NCBI GenBank assembly: GCA_029858465.1
Contig: JAOUEZ010000004.1
Location: 1-22,966 of the forward strand
DNA length: 22,966 bases
DNA from: Thermoplasmata archaeon
Lineage (GTDB): Archaea; Thermoplasmatota; Thermoplasmata; UBA10834; DTMW01
Direction of reading: 5' to 3'
The stretch's first letter is position 1; every line of letters starts with the position of its first letter. A model generated the notes under the pieces. It was not told the DNA's origin. It saw nothing but the letters and a program-made list of their open reading frames with translations, and did no database searches. This document shows, piece after piece, positions 17,127 through 22,966 of the stretch. Made by a program: the position numbers and the translations under genes.

Positions 17127-17223
17127 GCCACTGTAGCTCAGCGGCAGTGCATGTATTGCACCGCTATAGAGCGGCGGTTTCGTAAACCGCAGGCCGGGGG
17201 TTCGAGACCCTCCAGTGGCTCCA
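17127..17223 (+). tRNA. tRNA-Thr(CGU) with a D-loop intron
   Basis: A complete cloverleaf can be read. The acceptor stem is GCCACTG (17127-17133) with CAGTGGC (17213-17219), followed by T73 and an encoded CCA (17221-17223). The D-stem is GCTC (17136-17139) with GAGC (17169-17172). The anticodon stem GCGGT/ACCGC encloses TTCGTAA with anticodon CGT at 17181-17183. The variable loop is AGGCC. The T-arm is GGGGG/CCCTC with loop TTCGAGA. Anticodon CGU and U73 fit an archaeal threonine tRNA. The D-loop is 29 nt as encoded, far too long, and folds into a bulge-helix-bulge; removing 22 nt leaves the normal seven-base loop AGCGGCA and a 75-nt mature tRNA including CCA. A T-rich stretch at 17224-17238 may terminate transcription. 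Confidence 0.95.
17146..17167 (+). other. 22-nt tRNA intron at position 20/21 (bulge-helix-bulge)
   Basis: The D-stem GCTC/GAGC stacks on a 4-bp central helix AGCG (17140-17143) with CGCT (17162-17165). Three-base bulges lie on opposite strands: GCA (17144-17146) and ATA (17166-17168). The inner helix is GTGCA/TGCAC with a 5-nt loop. This is the strict geometry recognised by the archaeal splicing endonuclease. Cutting after the second base of each bulge removes 17146-17167 and restores a standard D-loop. The boundary choice follows family knowledge of BHB cleavage. Confidence 0.85.
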
Positions 17224-17271
17224 TTCATTTTCATTTTCATGCAGTCGCAAGCCCTGCACGTTAAAAGCGAA

Positions 17272-17754
17272 TCAGTGTCCTATATAAGTGAATCTGTGCG
17301 AAGTCTTCATGACCGAAGTGGAGCGAGCCGATATCGTAGCCAGCTCCTTCTTCCTCAGCATCTTCTTCTTCTTGATGATCATCTCGATCATCTTCTCATC
17401 GATGAATCCGGTCCGAGTGCTGATGATCCCCTTGTCCTCCAGGACATGCACCCAGAAACTGAACGCTCTCGCGCTCATTCTCTTGGCTTCCATGATCCTG
17501 CCTGTCGCGATCAGCTTGAGAACATCCATGTCAATTGTTCCGCCGAACTCCCTCTCGCCGGTGGCGATCAGAACCATGTTGAGCAGCTTCTTGCGCCCCT
17601 TCCTCATGCTCTTGATGTCGGTGTATGAGTAAATGGTACCGTCACGGATCTTCTGCTCGATTTCCCAGATAGGCAAGTTGTCCAAAGCTCTGACTCGTTC
17701 TATTAAAACGCAGTAGTCTGTTGCCTTACGAATCCTCAAGAGAGATGGGTTCAC
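17272..17754 (-). CDS. Hypothetical protein with winged-helix-like segment
   Basis: I do not recognise this 160-residue protein. It is largely helical and basic. The segment from about 95 to 130 (DVLKLIATGR..., ARAFSFWVHVLEDKGIIS) has the rhythm of a winged-helix DNA-binding unit, and a Lys/Arg-rich helix follows (IIKKKKMLRKKELA). A DNA-binding or regulatory role is a guess. The start is GTG 17754, with GGGGAG at 17770-17765 upstream and a strong TATA-like AATAAAATATATT further up, which argues for a real, independently transcribed gene. It lies between thiC (same strand, upstream) and the convergent tRNA-Thr gene. Confidence 0.7.
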   Translation of the reverse strand: MNPSLLRIRKATDYCVLIERVRALDNLPIWEIEQKIRDGTIYSYTDIKSMRKGRKKLLNMVLIATGEREFGGTIDMDVLKLIATGRIMEAKRMSARAFSFWVHVLEDKGIISTRTGFIDEKMIEMIIKKKKMLRKKELATISARSTSVMKTSHRFTYIGH

Positions 17755-17790
17755 TAACGTGTTGCTCCCCGGACCCGCCTTGCTAGGGCA

Positions 17791-17803
17791 AATATATTTT
17801 ATT
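17791..17803 (-). promoter_or_regulatory. TATA box of the 160-residue protein gene
   Basis: On the minus strand the bases read AATAAAATATATT, a good TATA element about 40 bp before the GTG start. Predicted initiation is near 17770, giving a leader of about 16-20 nt that holds the GGGGAG Shine-Dalgarno. Confidence 0.5.
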
Positions 17804-17866
17804 GAAAACCATCTGTTGGATTAATACCTTACGCTTTTATCGAGCTTTCTTGTGCGGCGATTCTAG

Positions 17867-17873
17867 AAAAAAA
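17867..17873 (-). terminator. U-run terminator of thiC
   Basis: On the minus strand, 19-25 bases after the thiC stop, there is a run of seven T residues with no evident stem. This fits the simple oligo-U terminators of archaea. A second, broken T-rich stretch lies at 17886-17881. Pattern-based. Confidence 0.45.
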
Positions 17874-17891
17874 TGGTGATTTTTTCTATAT

Positions 17892-19202
17892 TCAAGTTAT
17901 GTTTTTCTTCTGCCGGGTTTTTGCCGGATCATCTATCCCGAACGCCTCATCGAAAAGTCTCATCGCGCAGTACTCTCCGCACATTGTGCAGACCGTTGCG
18001 TCATTCGCCGAGAACCTTTCGTGCATGTCTTTTGCCTTGCTTCTGTCAATGCACAGCTCCATCATTTGCCCCCAATCAAGCGCCTTGCGAGCAACTGACA
18101 TAGATAGGTCCCAGTCTGCATCAATACCCCTTGAAAGATCCGCGGCATGCGCAGCGATCTTCCCTGAGATGACGCCATCTCGCACATCATCCACCGTAGG
18201 GAGCGAAAGATGCTCCGAAGGCGTCACGCAGCACAGGAAATCTGCCCCGTGATATGCGGCCAAAGCGCCGCCTATGGCGCTTGTGATGTGGTCATAGCCA
18301 GGGGCGATGTCCGTCACCAGTGGTCCTAGCACATAGAAAGGAGCACCGTCGCATATCGATTTCTCGAGCCTGACATTAGCCTCTATCTGATTGATGGGAA
18401 CATGCCCGGGGCCCTCGACCATAGTCTGCACACCGGCGTCTCGCGCCATTCTGACCAGCTTGCCAAGTATTACAAGTTCAGCTATCTGCGCGGGATCGGT
18501 CGCATCAGCAGTGCAGCCGGGCCGCAAACCATCCCCCAGACTCAATGTGATTTCGTGGTCTCCCGCCATTTCTAAGAGATAGTCATATCTCTCGAATAGG
18601 GGATTCTCGTTCCCCGTATGGGCCATCCAGTTAAGCAATATCGCGCCCCCTCTGGAGACGACATCGGTCACTCTCGGATGGTCCGCAAGGGCGTTTGCGG
18701 ATTCCTTTGTAACGCCGCAATGAACGGTAATGAAATCGACACCCTGCCTCGCATGAGATTCAATGACAGAGAATATGTCGTCCTCGGTCATGTTGAGAAT
18801 GCCGCCTCTGCCGCCCATTTTGCATGCCACTTCGTATATGGGGACCGTTCCTAGAGGCACCTTGACATTCTTCAGAAGTTTTTCTCTGATATCATGCAGG
18901 TCGCCGCCGGTGCTGAGGTCCATGATTGTGTCTGCTCCGTATTTCATCGCGACTCTCGCTTTCTCAATCTCGGTCTGCAGGGATACGAAATCTGGAGAAG
19001 TGCCGATGTTGGCGTTGATCTTCACACTGAGCCCCTCCCCGATCGGCACTGGGCAAGCGATTTCATGAACTGGATTATTGGGGACCACAGCCCTGCCGTT
19101 GGCTACCGCTCTCCTGAGCCTCTCCGGGTCTACGCCCTCCCACTTCGCCGCCCTTTCTATGCTATCTGGCAGCTTTATTTCAGCCTCTCTCATCAGTCGC
19201 AT
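17892..19202 (-). CDS. thiC: Phosphomethylpyrimidine synthase ThiC
   Basis: This is the radical-SAM enzyme that rearranges aminoimidazole ribotide to HMP phosphate, the pyrimidine half of thiamine. At 436 residues it is the short form without the bacterial N-terminal extension. Characteristic blocks are GADTIMDLSTGGDLHDIR, PIYEVACKMGGRGG, DFITVHCGV, LGDGLRPGC, MVEGPGHVPINQI, GPLVTDIAPGYDHI and FLCCVTPSEHL. The C-terminal cluster motif is CTMCGEYC (Cys405, Cys408, Cys412): spacing Cx2Cx3C rather than the Cx2Cx4C of longer ThiC proteins. ATG 19202 is chosen; a second ATG at 19193 (MREAEIKL) is possible. No TPP riboswitch consensus is seen in the upstream 270 bp. It is divergent from gyrB. Confidence 0.95.
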   Translation of the reverse strand: MRLMREAEIKLPDSIERAAKWEGVDPERLRRAVANGRAVVPNNPVHEIACPVPIGEGLSVKINANIGTSPDFVSLQTEIEKARVAMKYGADTIMDLSTGGDLHDIREKLLKNVKVPLGTVPIYEVACKMGGRGGILNMTEDDIFSVIESHARQGVDFITVHCGVTKESANALADHPRVTDVVSRGGAILLNWMAHTGNENPLFERYDYLLEMAGDHEITLSLGDGLRPGCTADATDPAQIAELVILGKLVRMARDAGVQTMVEGPGHVPINQIEANVRLEKSICDGAPFYVLGPLVTDIAPGYDHITSAIGGALAAYHGADFLCCVTPSEHLSLPTVDDVRDGVISGKIAAHAADLSRGIDADWDLSMSVARKALDWGQMMELCIDRSKAKDMHERFSANDATVCTMCGEYCAMRLFDEAFGIDDPAKTRQKKNIT

Positions 19203-19270
19203 TGAATATACCTATCCAAACCTCTCGATATCTATGTTTTGATTGTACAGAAGCATACCAAAATGCATCT

Positions 19271-19327
19271 GGACCCGAATCGAACATGTTCGGTCAAGGT
19301 CGATTTCGATGACCGACGAACAGGTCC
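19271..19327. repeat. Cluster of dyads with repeated CGAACA half-sites
   Basis: Within 57 bp are the perfect 12-bp palindrome CGAACATGTTCG (19281-19292), a third copy of the half-site CGAACA (19317-19322), the inverted pair CGGTCA/TGACCG (19291-19296, 19310-19315), and bracketing GGACC/GGTCC (19271-19275, 19323-19327). The cluster lies midway between divergent thiC and gyrB, next to an AT-rich tract. It may be an operator array or part of a replication origin. No known motif such as an ORB box is recognised. Confidence 0.55.
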
Positions 19328-19331
19328 GATA

Positions 19332-19362
19332 AATAATTAATTATTAGAATGAGAATAATTTT
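19332..19362. promoter_or_regulatory. AT-rich palindrome and likely gyrB promoter
   Basis: AATAATTAATTATT (19332-19345) is a perfect 14-bp palindrome, followed by GAATAATTTTAG (about 19351-19362). Either can act as the TATA element of gyrB, predicting initiation between about 19370 and 19390 and a leader of 85-105 nt. It is also the most easily melted stretch of the thiC-gyrB gap. Confidence 0.45.
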
Positions 19363-19396
19363 AGCCAGAAGACAAACAAAAGCCTTAAGAGTATAC

Positions 19397-19465
19397 ACTC
19401 CATAAGGGTTACTGGTAACCGAAAAAAAACACCCTGGACAGGATGGGATGTAATCCTTATGGAGT
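19397..19465 (+). promoter_or_regulatory. gyrB leader stem that can sequester the SD
   Basis: ACTCCATAAGGGTTAC (19397-19412) is complementary to 19450-19465 over 16 positions, with a single G-U wobble. The 3' arm contains GGAG (19461-19464), the only Shine-Dalgarno candidate for gyrB (ATG 19474, nine bases on). The 5' arm can instead pair locally, through GGTTAC (19407-19412) with GTAACC (19415-19420). Two mutually exclusive folds are therefore possible, one hiding and one freeing the ribosome site. As DNA, the 11-bp perfect part could also be an operator. Confidence 0.5.
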
Positions 19466-19473
19466 CGTTTTGA

Positions 19474-21396
19474 ATGAGTGACGACAATAAACAGCCGGAT
19501 GCGCAGGAATCGGTCTACGACGCCGACAAGATACAGGTATTGGAGGGTCTAGAGGCTATCAGAAAGAGACCGGGCATGTACGTAGGAAGTACGGACCAAT
19601 ACGGACTTCATCATTTGGTCTATGAGGTCGTTGATAATTCGATCGACGAGGCAATGGCCGGCAGCTGCAATAACATACATGTCACAATCGAAGAGGGATC
19701 CATCGTAACAGTCACGGATGACGGCAGAGGCATACCGGTAGGCATTCACAAGAAATACAACAAATCCGCCCTCGAGCTCGTCATGACGAAATTGCATTCC
19801 GGAGGCAAGTTCGACAACAAAGCCTACAAAGTTTCTGGAGGGCTTCATGGCGTCGGCCTTGGGGTAGTCAACGCTCTTTCAGAGTTCGTTGAAGTCGAGG
19901 TCGTACAGAACGGAAAGATGTTCTACCAGAAATATGAAAGAGGGCAGCCCGTCACAGAGCTGAAAGTTCTCGGCGATTCGCCCGATCACGGTACGACGAT
20001 CCGGTTCAAGCCGGACAAGCTGATTTTCGAGGACATAAACTTCGATTTCAATCTGATATCCACCAGACTGAGAGAATTGGCATTCTTGAACAAGGGACTG
20101 AAGATTGTAGTAGAGGATCTCCGGACAGGCGAGCAGCAGATCTACCGCTTCGATGGCGGAATAACCGAGTTTGTCCAGTTCGTCAACAAGAATCGCAAGG
20201 CGCTGCATGAGCAGCCGATCTACATTTTCGGGGAGAGCAAGGACATCAGCGTTGAAATCGCAATGCAATGGACCGATGGATATGCCGAGAGCGTACACAC
20301 GTTTGCCAACAATATTAACACAATCGAGGGAGGGGCGCATCTGGTGGGGTTCAGGAGCTCCATCACGAGGACGATCAACGATTATGCAAGGAACAACGGT
20401 TACCTGAAGGAGGGCGCCGAGGGGTTGAGCGGTGAGGATGTGCGCGAGGGGCTGACGGCTATCATCAGTGTCAAGCTCCGCGACCCGCAGTTCGAGGGCC
20501 AGACGAAGACCAAGCTCGGCAACAGCGTCGTCAGGACCGTTGTAGAATCGGTGGTCGGACAGAAGCTCACGGAGTTCCTCGAGGAGAATCCGAAAATATC
20601 CCAAATCTGTCTGCAGAAGGCGATACTCGCAGCCGAGGCTAGAGAGGCCGCAAGAAAGGCCCGCGAGCTCACCAGGCGAAAAGGCCTGCTCGAGGGCGGA
20701 GGTCTGCCGGGAAAACTTGCCGATTGCAGTGAGAAGGACCCCGCGAAATGCGAGGTCTTCCTCGTCGAGGGGGACTCAGCAGGAGGCAGCGCGAAGCAGG
20801 CAAGGGACCGTACGTTTCAGGCCATTCTTCCGCTGAGAGGCAAGATACTCAATGTCGAGAAGGCCCGGATGGACAAGATGCTGAAAAACCAGGAGATCAG
20901 AACGCTCATAACCGCCTTCGGGACCGGGATCGAGGAAGAGTTCGACATTTCCAAGGCCAGATATCACCGGATCATCATACTGTGCGACGCGGATGTCGAT
21001 GGGAGCCATATCAGGACATTGCTTCTGACCTTCCTCTATCGGTACATGAAGCCGCTCATCGAGGCAGGATACATCTACATAGGCCAGCCGCCGCTCTATC
21101 GGATCAAGAAAGGGAAGAGCGAGGTCTACGTCTATTCGGACAAGGAGAAGGATGACATAGTGAAAGAGATGGGTTCCGCCGCCGACATTCAGAGGTACAA
21201 AGGTCTTGGCGAGATGAATCCCGAACAGCTCGCGGATACGACGATCAACCCTGCGACAAGGATGCTCAAGAAGGTGACTATCGACGACGCGATGCTCGCG
21301 GACGAGCTATTCACTATTCTGATGGGGGACGCGGTCGAACCGAGAAGGGAGTTCATCCAGGAACATGCCCGAGAGGTCGAAGTACTGGACGTATAG
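19474..21396 (+). CDS. gyrB: DNA gyrase subunit B
   Basis: This is the ATPase subunit of bacterial-type DNA gyrase, which introduces negative supercoils as an A2B2 complex. It has 640 residues, the compact form without the long insert of E. coli GyrB. The GHKL ATP site shows EVVDNSIDEA (Glu51, Asn55), TDDGRGIPVGIHKKY and GGLHGVGLGVVNAL. The TOPRIM domain shows VFLVEGDSAGGSAKQARDR (Glu432) and LCDADVDGSHIRTLLLTF (Asp505, Asp507, Asp509), with QPPLYRI and RYKGLGEMNPEQL near the C-terminus. A topoisomerase VI or ParE identity is less likely given the adjacent gyrA and the QPPLYRI/KGLGEMN blocks, though GyrB and ParE are close relatives. It is followed after 10 bp by gyrA. Regulation may involve the structured leader (19397-19465). 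Confidence 0.97.
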   Translation: MSDDNKQPDAQESVYDADKIQVLEGLEAIRKRPGMYVGSTDQYGLHHLVYEVVDNSIDEAMAGSCNNIHVTIEEGSIVTVTDDGRGIPVGIHKKYNKSALELVMTKLHSGGKFDNKAYKVSGGLHGVGLGVVNALSEFVEVEVVQNGKMFYQKYERGQPVTELKVLGDSPDHGTTIRFKPDKLIFEDINFDFNLISTRLRELAFLNKGLKIVVEDLRTGEQQIYRFDGGITEFVQFVNKNRKALHEQPIYIFGESKDISVEIAMQWTDGYAESVHTFANNINTIEGGAHLVGFRSSITRTINDYARNNGYLKEGAEGLSGEDVREGLTAIISVKLRDPQFEGQTKTKLGNSVVRTVVESVVGQKLTEFLEENPKISQICLQKAILAAEAREAARKARELTRRKGLLEGGGLPGKLADCSEKDPAKCEVFLVEGDSAGGSAKQARDRTFQAILPLRGKILNVEKARMDKMLKNQEIRTLITAFGTGIEEEFDISKARYHRIIILCDADVDGSHIRTLLLTFLYRYMKPLIEAGYIYIGQPPLYRIKKGKSEVYVYSDKEKDDIVKEMGSAADIQRYKGLGEMNPEQLADTTINPATRMLKKVTIDDAMLADELFTILMGDAVEPRREFIQEHAREVEVLDV

Positions 21397-21406
21397 GTGA
21401 TCTGAT

Positions 21407-22966
21407 TTGCCCGATACTCAGGAAGAGCAGCAGGGAATTGCACGAAGAGTCACCATGCGTCCGATAGAAGTCGAGATGAAGAAATCATACATCGACTACG
21501 CCATGAGCGTCATTGTCGGAAGGGCGCTACCGGATGTCCGAGACGGCCTGAAACCCGTTCATCGGAGAATTCTCCATGCCATGAATGAGATGGGGCTCAC
21601 TCGGAACAAGTCTCACAAGAAATGCGCGAGAGTCGTCGGAGAGGTGCTGGGCAAATACCACCCCCACGGAGACATCGCAATCTACGATACTCTCGTCAGA
21701 ATGGCGCAGGATTTCTCCATGCGCTATCCGTTTGTCGACGGCCAGGGAAATTTCGGTAGCGTCGACGGGGACACTGCGGCGGCGATGAGGTACACGGAAT
21801 GCCGTCTGGAGGCGATCGCCGATGAGATGCTTGCGGACATAGACAAGGACACGGTAGATTTCACCGACAACTTTGACGGGTCATTGAGGGAGCCATTGGT
21901 GCTGCCGTCGAATCTGCCAAACCTTCTCGTCAACGGGTCCTCCGGGATCGCCGTGGGCATGGCGACGAACATCCCGCCTCACAACCTTTCCGAAGTGGTC
22001 GACGCAGTGGTCCTTCTCATCGACAATCCTGAGGCGGAAACACGCGAGCTGATGGAGATCATACGCGGCCCAGATTTCCCGACAGGCGGGATAATCTACG
22101 GCATAGACGGGATCGTGGAGGCCTACGATTCCGGGCACGGCAGAATCAGAGTGCGGGCGAAAACACAGGTCGAGTCGCATGAGGATAGGGAGAGGGTGAT
22201 CGTCACCGAGATACCCTACAACGTGAGCAAGGCGACTCTCCTCGAGGCCATCGCAGAGCTCGTCAAGGCAAAGAAGATCGAGGGGATCAGCGACCTGCGC
22301 GACGAATCCGACAAAGAGGGAATGCGAATAGTCATCGAGCTGAAGAAGGACGCCATGTCTGAGGTCGTTCTCAATCAGCTCTTTGCGCACACGCAGATGC
22401 AGGTCACTTTCGGAATAATCAACCTCGCCCTTGTGGACAACCAGCCGATTGTTCTGTCGTTGAAAGAGATGCTCGACTATTTCATCGAGCACAGGTTCGA
22501 CGTCGTCAGGCGCAGGACGAAGTTCGACCTCGAGCAGGCCAAGGCTAGGGCTCACATTCTCGAAGGGCTCATAACGGCCATCGACAACCTCGACGATGTC
22601 ATAAAGCTGATCAGGAAGGCGAAGACGCGCGAGGAGGCCAGAGACGGACTGATGAAGAAGTACCTCCTGAGCGAGATACAGGCAAAAGCGATACTGGAGA
22701 TGCAGCTGCAGAGGCTGACAGGCCTCGAGATGAAATCGGTCAAGGAAGAGTACGATCAGATTTCCAAGAAAATCGAAGAACTCCAGAAGATACTGATGGA
22801 CGAGAAGGCCATATTCACAATAATCAAGCAGGAGCTCCTGCAGCTCAAGGACAAGTACGGAGACGAGCGGCGCACCGAGATAGTCATGCAGGCGATCGAC
22901 CTTGACATCGAGGATCTAATCCCAGTCGAGGATGTCGTCGTCATGATAACCAACAGCGGATACATC
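21407..22966 (+). CDS. gyrA: DNA gyrase subunit A (partial, 3' end beyond window)
   Basis: This is the DNA-cleaving subunit of gyrase; 520 codons are visible and the frame continues past the window end. TTG 21407 is chosen as start because AGGTGATC (21395-21402) is a near-perfect Shine-Dalgarno four bases upstream, overlapping the gyrB stop; an ATG at 21455 (MRPIEVEMKKSYIDYAMSV) is the alternative. Motifs are DYAMSVIVGRALPDVRDGLK, KPVHRRILHAM, KYHPHGD, GQGNFGSVDGD and the catalytic Tyr129 in AMRYTE, then IPPHNL and the tower/coiled-coil region (MLDYFIEHRFDVVRRR). The last visible residues (VVVMITNSGYI) begin the C-terminal beta-pinwheel, so the GyrA-box that separates gyrase from topoisomerase IV lies outside. 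The position equal to E. coli Ser83 is Ile. Confidence 0.95.
   Translation, partial: MPDTQEEQQGIARRVTMRPIEVEMKKSYIDYAMSVIVGRALPDVRDGLKPVHRRILHAMNEMGLTRNKSHKKCARVVGEVLGKYHPHGDIAIYDTLVRMAQDFSMRYPFVDGQGNFGSVDGDTAAAMRYTECRLEAIADEMLADIDKDTVDFTDNFDGSLREPLVLPSNLPNLLVNGSSGIAVGMATNIPPHNLSEVVDAVVLLIDNPEAETRELMEIIRGPDFPTGGIIYGIDGIVEAYDSGHGRIRVRAKTQVESHEDRERVIVTEIPYNVSKATLLEAIAELVKAKKIEGISDLRDESDKEGMRIVIELKKDAMSEVVLNQLFAHTQMQVTFGIINLALVDNQPIVLSLKEMLDYFIEHRFDVVRRRTKFDLEQAKARAHILEGLITAIDNLDDVIKLIRKAKTREEARDGLMKKYLLSEIQAKAILEMQLQRLTGLEMKSVKEEYDQISKKIEELQKILMDEKAIFTIIKQELLQLKDKYGDERRTEIVMQAIDLDIEDLIPVEDVVVMITNSGYI

Noticed and set aside
17140..17168. Reading the 29-nt D-loop as tRNA pseudogene damage
   Set aside because: All other arms pair fully, CCA is encoded, a TATA box is placed correctly, and the insertion forms a precise bulge-helix-bulge.
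19203..19473. TPP riboswitch upstream of thiC
   Set aside because: No CTGAGA-type or ACCTGA-type thi-box segments could be read on the minus strand.
19879..20604. Minus-strand open frame (241 codons) inside gyrB
   Set aside because: It lies wholly within a well-conserved gyrB and has no recognisable domain; a shadow frame.

Overview
The window reads as chromosomal DNA of an archaeon, most likely a member of the Thermoplasmatota or a nearby euryarchaeal lineage. The archaeal markers are MCM helicase, the DUF424 protein, NMD3, an adenosine-specific kinase (DUF355 family), a DUF835 domain, a tRNA with a bulge-helix-bulge intron, and TATA/BRE-like promoters combined with Shine-Dalgarno sites. 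Bacterial-type DNA gyrase (gyrB-gyrA) is also present, as in several euryarchaeal groups. The lineage call is inference. I see no insertion sequence, CRISPR array, prophage or intein.

Layout. 1-3537 (+) is an information-processing block: mcm, a DUF424 gene overlapping it by 4 bp, then nmd3. 3625-5102 (+) is a two-gene class I fumarase operon (alpha, beta). 5111-6703 (-) encodes a secreted, membrane-anchored protein with five carboxypeptidase-regulatory-like beta-sandwich repeats. 6836-12226 (+) encodes a very long Lhr helicase of 1796 residues with a bacterial-Lhr-like C-terminal half. 12245-13008 (-) holds the DUF355 gene and a small zinc-ribbon gene. 13200-14819 (+) encodes a triple zinc-ribbon/helical-repeat protein that converges on, and overlaps by 14 bp, the gene at 14806-17022 (-). 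That gene encodes a DnaA-type AAA+ ATPase fused to archaeal domains (zinc knuckle, DUF835). 17127-17223 (+) is tRNA-Thr(CGU) with a D-loop intron. 17272-17754 (-) is an unknown winged-helix-like protein and 17892-19202 (-) is thiC. A palindrome-rich 271-bp intergenic region follows, then gyrB and gyrA (+); gyrA runs off the window.

How the genes fit together. Much of the window concerns DNA and RNA information processing: MCM, Lhr, gyrase, a DnaA-like ATPase, tRNA and NMD3. Fumarase (central carbon) and ThiC (thiamine pyrimidine) are metabolic. Three items stand out: (1) a DnaA domain III homologue in an archaeon that has no DnaA-box-binding domain IV, has lysine at the arginine-finger position, and is fused to DUF835; (2) a textbook bulge-helix-bulge that excises 22 nt from the D-loop of tRNA-Thr; (3) a gyrB leader in which a 16-nt arm can pair with the Shine-Dalgarno region, preceded by a cluster of dyads and an AT-rich palindrome between the divergent thiC and gyrB genes.

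Several genes appear to use TTG or GTG starts (nmd3, gyrA, the zinc-ribbon protein, the 160-residue protein). These choices rest on Shine-Dalgarno placement and are explained in the entries.
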